Source: Mesostigma viride (Eukaryota; Streptophyta; Mesostigmatophyceae; Mesostigmatales; Mesostigmataceae). Taken from it: a stretch of 42,500 nucleotides of DNA. The notes under the pieces were generated by a model. The model was not told where the DNA came from, did not search any database, and saw nothing but the letters and a program-made list of their open reading frames with translations. Made by a program: the position numbers and the translations under genes. The stretch spans positions 1,301,323-1,343,822 of the forward strand of contig RPFO01000312.1 in the NCBI GenBank assembly GCA_009746045.1, given 5' to 3'. Positions 39,427 through 42,500 of this stretch are shown one piece after another. Every line of letters starts with the position of its first letter. Position 1 is the stretch's first letter.

Positions 39427-40453
39427 CGGCGGGCGCGCGGGCGGGCGGGCGGGCGGGCGGGCGGGCGGGCGGGCGGGCGGGCGGGTGGGCGGCGGGCGGG
39501 CGGGCGGGCGGGCGGGCGGCGGGCGGGCGGGCGGGCGGGCGGGCGGCGGGGGGCGGGCGGGCGGGCGGGCAAGCGGTCGGTCGGTCGGTCGGTCGGTCGG
39601 TCGGTCGGTCGGTCGGTCGGTCGGTCGGTCGGTCGGTCGGTCGGTCGGTCGGTCGGTCGGTCGGTCGGTCGGTCGGTCGGTCGGTCGGTCGGTCGGTCGG
39701 TCGGTCGGTCGGTCGGTCGGTCGATCCGTCGGTCGGTCGGTCGGTCGGTCGGTCGGTCGATCGGTCGGTCGGTCGGTCGGTCGGTCGGTCGGTCGGTCGG
39801 TCGGTCGGTCGGTCGGTCGGTCGGTCGGTCGGTCGGTCGGTCGGTCGGTCGGTCGGTCGGTCGGTCGGTCGGTCGGTCGGTCGGTCGGTCGGTCGGTCGG
39901 TCGGTCGGTCGGTCGGTCGGTCGGTCGGTCGGTCGGTCGGTCGGTCGGTCGGTCGGTCGGTCGGTCGGTCGGTCGGTCGGTCGATCGGTCCGTCGGTCAG
40001 TCAGTCAGTCAGTCAGTCAGTCAGTCAGTCAGTCAGTCAGTCATGCAAGCACAACCACTTCCTTCAAATTCCAATGGTTATAATGCTGCCCGCAGTACTA
40101 GTGATGGGCTCGACCCCATGCTCACTCACAGCTCAGCACCTCTTGAGCAACGCGCACATGTCCGATTCACTCTGACGCATGCAATGGTACAGTCAACGAC
40201 ACTTACCTTGTTGCACATCATGCCAGAGTGGGACTGTGTCATTCACCTGCGACGCGATGGGCTTCACCCCGTGCTCGTTGCGGAGGATACCTTGCGTCCG
40301 CAGGCTGAGCACCAATACAAATTCTGGCACCCGTGCCTCCCCGACCAGCTTGGCCAGAGCACCCAGCAGGGAGGCCTCGCCGCGGCACAGGGACCGGTAC
40401 TGCCAGAACAAGATGGTGCGGAGGACGCCCGTGCCTGGTTTGGCCAGCTCGCC
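35282..40453 (-). CDS. Phospholipase D, 3' five exons (5' part beyond the window)
   Basis: Exons on the minus strand: 40453-40247, 39363-39262, 38261-38130, 37036-36971, 36694-35282; every junction is phase 0. The protein reads [39 protein letters not shown], then the second catalytic motif [12 protein letters not shown] (HxKx4D) with [19 protein letters not shown]. Then [33 protein letters not shown] and [14 protein letters not shown]. It ends [20 protein letters not shown]. These blocks in this order are diagnostic for eukaryotic PLD, which hydrolyses phosphatidylcholine to phosphatidic acid. The first HKD motif and any lipid-binding N-terminal domains must lie upstream, right of the window. 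The last exon has about 330 extra low-complexity residues. Confidence 0.92.
36971..37036 (-). CDS. PLD exon (22 codons)
   Basis: [20 protein letters not shown] plus AE, between ATGCCCAG and GTATTA. It bridges EHLG and the ANTAEF exon in phase 0. Short exon, but each side fits the family spacing. Confidence 0.85.
37740..38042 (-). other. Retroelement remnant and telomere-like motifs in a PLD intron
   Basis: On the minus strand a frame reads [20 protein letters not shown], similar to AAWREVDFDVTS in element O3, so a fragment of an ORF1-type element is likely. GTTTAGGGTTTAG-like units lie at 37744-37768. Confidence 0.35.
38130..38261 (-). CDS. PLD exon (44 codons), EHLG region
   Basis: Reads [20 protein letters not shown] and ends [15 protein letters not shown] at a GTACGT donor. 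The acceptor AG is the last CAG of a (CA)n microsatellite of about 87 bp. Confidence 0.92.
38262..38348. repeat. (GT)n microsatellite adjoining a PLD acceptor
   Basis: About 43 GT units on the plus strand, i.e. (CA)n just before the exon 38261-38130. Confidence 0.98.
38569..38584. mobile_element. Tail-only (TTAA)n insertion with 13-bp target-site duplication
   Basis: TAATGAATTAATTAAT is bracketed by ACTTGGACACGAT (38556-38568 and 38585-38597). No element body is left. It lies in a PLD intron. Confidence 0.6.
38660..38870. repeat. (CCCG/CCCA)n tetranucleotide array in a PLD intron
   Basis: Mostly CCGC units with scattered A and T variants. The open frames over it on both strands are repeat artefacts. 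Confidence 0.95.
39262..39363 (-). CDS. PLD exon with the second HKD motif (34 codons)
   Basis: Exactly 34 codons from IYVHSK to SRDSE, bounded by CGCCAG and GTATGT. His, Lys and Asp of HxKx4D and the following GSAN are all present, so the active site half is intact. Confidence 0.95.
39382..40042. repeat. (GGCA)n-(GGGC)n-(GGTC)n-(AGTC)n array in a PLD intron
   Basis: Four consecutive tetranucleotide blocks: about 45 bp GGCA, 145 bp GGGC, 420 bp GGTC with a few GATC/CGTC units, and 47 bp AGTC. Neighbouring blocks differ by one base each, as if derived from one another. Confidence 0.98.
40247..40453 (-). CDS. PLD exon (69 codons), Q-Y-R-x-L-x-R-G region
   Basis: Acceptor TGTGCGCAG, donor GTGAAT after IASQ. 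A stronger-looking donor (GTAAGT) lies 46 bp further but would break the phase with the HKD exon, and family alignment favours IASQ-IYVHSK. The upstream intron starts with (CCGC)n. Confidence 0.85.
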
Positions 40454-40480
40454 CTGCGCACACACGCCCGCATGACCGCC

Positions 40481-40526
40481 CGCCCGCCCGCCCGCCCGCC
40501 CGCCCGCCCGCCCGCCCGCCCGTCCG
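40481..40526. repeat. (CCGC)n array
   Basis: About eleven units, 27 bp upstream (on the minus strand) of the acceptor of the PLD exon 40453-40247. Confidence 0.95.
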
Positions 40527-40529
40527 CCC

Positions 40530-41050
40530 ACGTGCCCGCCGGCCCGGAGGCCCACCCGCCCCGGCGCATGCACGCACGATGTCAAAGTGGGCACGTGAGT
40601 TTATGAGAAGGAACGCTCGGGGGCCAGGGGGTCCGTGCAAAGTCCATTCAAAATGTCATGAAAAAAACAGTGTGTGAGTTGTGTGCTAGGATATACCAGT
40701 CCTGTATTGCCATACGTGATATCCCAAGTGAGAGCGGTTGGGGGCCACGTAAGGCTCAAGAGCACGTCCATGTACTGCCATGCCCTGGGAGTTGTGAAGG
40801 AGGCTGACGCGCACACGCTAGCTGTGCCAGAATAACGTGGGCTTGGATGCACAGACGGCCACCAGATTGGCTTCCCTGGTGAGCAAGCATTCCAATTCAG
40901 CACATCGCAATTGTTATGCGCTACTATATTAATTGAAAAGGATGAGTTCGGGGTTCTAAATCGGGAGCATATAGGCAGCGTGATATAGGAACCACCCTAC
41001 CAATCGGTATAGTAGTACAAAGTAGTAATCGATATCAAAGCGTGCAGATC
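40530..41050. other. No exon recognised upstream of the first visible PLD exon
   Basis: A minus-strand frame with AWQYMDVLLSLTWPPTALTW is open but has no PLD similarity. Probably intron. Confidence 0.4.
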
Positions 41051-41398
41051 ATCACCGGTTAGCTCCCATGGTGCAGGAATGAAGACAACCCGCGACACAA
41101 GTAAATGATGACCCTTCATGGAGTGTAATAACGTAACATCACCGGTCAGCTCCCATGGTGCAGGAATGAAGACAACCCGCGACACAAGTAAATGATTACC
41201 CTTCATGGAGTGTAATAACGTAACATCACCGGTCAGCTCCCATGGTGCAGGAATGAAGACAACCCGCGACACAAGTAAATGATGACCCTTCATGGAGTGT
41301 AATAACGTAACATCACCGGTCAGCTCCCATGGTGCAGGAATGAAGACAACCCGCGACACAAGTAAATAATAACCCTTCATGGAGTGTAATAACGTAAC
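41051..41398 (-). repeat. 87-bp minisatellite, four copies
   Basis: Units begin at 41051, 41138, 41225 and 41312 (ATCACCGGTCAGCTCCCATG). The period is 29 codons and the minus strand is open throughout, reading MKGHHLLVSRVVFIPAPWEL plus TGDVTLLHS per unit. Copies differ at a few bases. Coding status is unproven. Confidence 0.95.
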
Positions 41399-41739
41399 AT
41401 GCACAATCATGCCCACGGCATGCTGCCGACAGTGCATGCCCTGAGTACCCAGGCAAATGACAATCAAGAGTCAATGGGGGGACACGGGACGGCGAGCAAG
41501 AGGTGGTCGAAACCAAAGAGGTGATGAATGGCAGTATGGGATACGCGAGGTGGTAGCACCCCATGCGCCGACCTCTCGCATGATTCCGGGCATGTCACAA
41601 GCATCGAAATGATGTGGATCATGACAGCCACCTGGTTCATGACTCAGGACATGGTTGATGACTCAGGACATGGTTGATGGCACCAGTCCATTCATGGTCT
41701 CATCCACGCGCCTTGGTCGGGAGAGTCATCATTGGGGTG

Positions 41740-42500
41740 CCAACGTTTTGAGTAGCAACCTTTCATCCCTGATTCATGCGGGGACCAACGTTTTGAGTAG
41801 CAACCTTTCATCCCTGATTCATGCGGGGACCAACGTTTTGAGTAGCAACCTTTCATCCCTGATTCATGCGGGTACCAACGTTTTGAGCAACCTTTCATCC
41901 CTGATTCATGCGGGGACCAACGTTTTGAGTAGCAACCTTTCATCCCTGATTCATGCGGGGACCAACGTTTTGAGTAGCACCCTTTCATCCCTGATTCATG
42001 CGGGGACCAACGTTTTGAGTAGCAACCTTTCATCCCTGATTCATGCGGGGACCAACGTTTTGAGTAGCAACCTTTCATCCCTGATTCATGCGGGGACCAA
42101 CGTTTTGAGTAGCAACCTTTCATCCCTGATTCATGCGGGTACCAACGTTTTGAGTAGCAACCTTTCATCCCTGATTCATGCGGGTACCAACGTTTTGAGT
42201 AGCAACCTTTCATCCCTGATTCATGCGGGGACCAACGTTTTGAGTAGCAACCTTTCATCCCTGATTCATGCGGGGACCAACGTTTTGAGTAGCAACCTTT
42301 CATCCCTGATTCATGCGGGGACCAACGTTTTGAGTAGCAACCTTTCATCCCTGATTCATGCGGGGACCAACGTTTTGAGTAGCAACCTTTCATCCCTGAT
42401 TCATGCGGGGACCAACGTTTTGAGTAGCAACCTTTCATCCCTGATTCATGCGGGGACCAACGTTTTGAGTAGCAACCTTTCATCCCTGATTCATGCGGGG
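41740..42500 (-). repeat. 45-bp minisatellite, about 17 copies, running off the window
   Basis: The unit starts CCAACGTTTTGAGTAGCAAC. The period is 15 codons; the minus strand is open and reads MKGCYSKRWSPHESG in each unit. Variation is limited: Ser/Tyr at one position in several units, one in-frame 3-bp loss near 41886 and one synonymous change near 41978. One plus-strand frame is open too, so openness alone does not prove coding. Confidence 0.97.

Noticed and set aside
39380-40606. 408-codon open frame of GRSV-type repeats on the plus strand
   Set aside because: Translation of (GGTC)n in a PLD intron; the real coding strand is minus and its exons flank the array.
40601-40903. Upstream PLD exon with AWQYMDVLLSLTW
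   Set aside because: No match to the expected block before the QYRSLCRG region and no convincing splice sites.

Overview
This is a nuclear, intron-rich eukaryotic window, most likely from a green alga. Introns obey GT-AG, plant-type (TTTAGGG)-like telomeric motifs occur inside introns, and a chlorophyte-type TGTAA polyadenylation motif follows the first gene. The density of microsatellites and retrotransposons suggests a large, repeat-rich genome of the prasinophyte kind, but the species cannot be named from sequence alone.

Four host genes can be supported by exon chains whose splice phases agree. At 131-283 (minus) lies one exon of an unidentified gene that leaves the window on the left. 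From 3692 to 13824 (plus) is a PI-PLC-like phosphodiesterase of eight exons (about 533 residues). It has a signal peptide, the metal-binding and catalytic motifs of the Ca2+-dependent phosphoinositide phospholipase C family, and a hydrophobic C-terminal tail. From 23656 to 26401 (plus) is a two-exon gene for a 384-residue membrane protein with one EF-hand. From 40453 down to 35282 (minus) are the last five visible exons of a phospholipase D, including the second HKD motif and an unusually long low-complexity insertion before the conserved C-terminus. A PLC-like and a PLD gene therefore lie in one 40 kb neighbourhood; whether they work together is unknown.

Between and within the genes is a dense layer of mobile DNA. 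From 13.9 to 18.7 kb are nested, dead non-LTR retrotransposons (two LINE families, A and B). From 19.9 to 20.8 kb, 26.9 to 28.6 kb and 29.7 to 34.2 kb are elements that carry only an ORF1-like RNA-binding protein; two of them share their 3' terminus with the reverse-transcriptase LINE family B. From 21.3 to 22.3 kb and at 29.0 to 29.6 kb are copies of a third family (D) with a possible PD-(D/E)XK endonuclease domain. Several of these insertions have target-site duplications that can be read directly, and two insertions consist of little more than the (TTAA)n tail. The 29.7-34.2 kb ORF1 element is split by two inverted-repeat DNA elements at TTAA sites.

The large introns of the PLC and PLD genes are filled with microsatellites and minisatellites of different motifs. 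Around the 5' half of the PLC gene is a family of short elements built from regularly spaced GCCACA/TGGC dyads, whose conserved CACTG end runs into the giant tetranucleotide arrays. The right end of the window (41.05-42.5 kb) holds two minisatellites whose periods, 87 and 45 bp, are whole numbers of codons.
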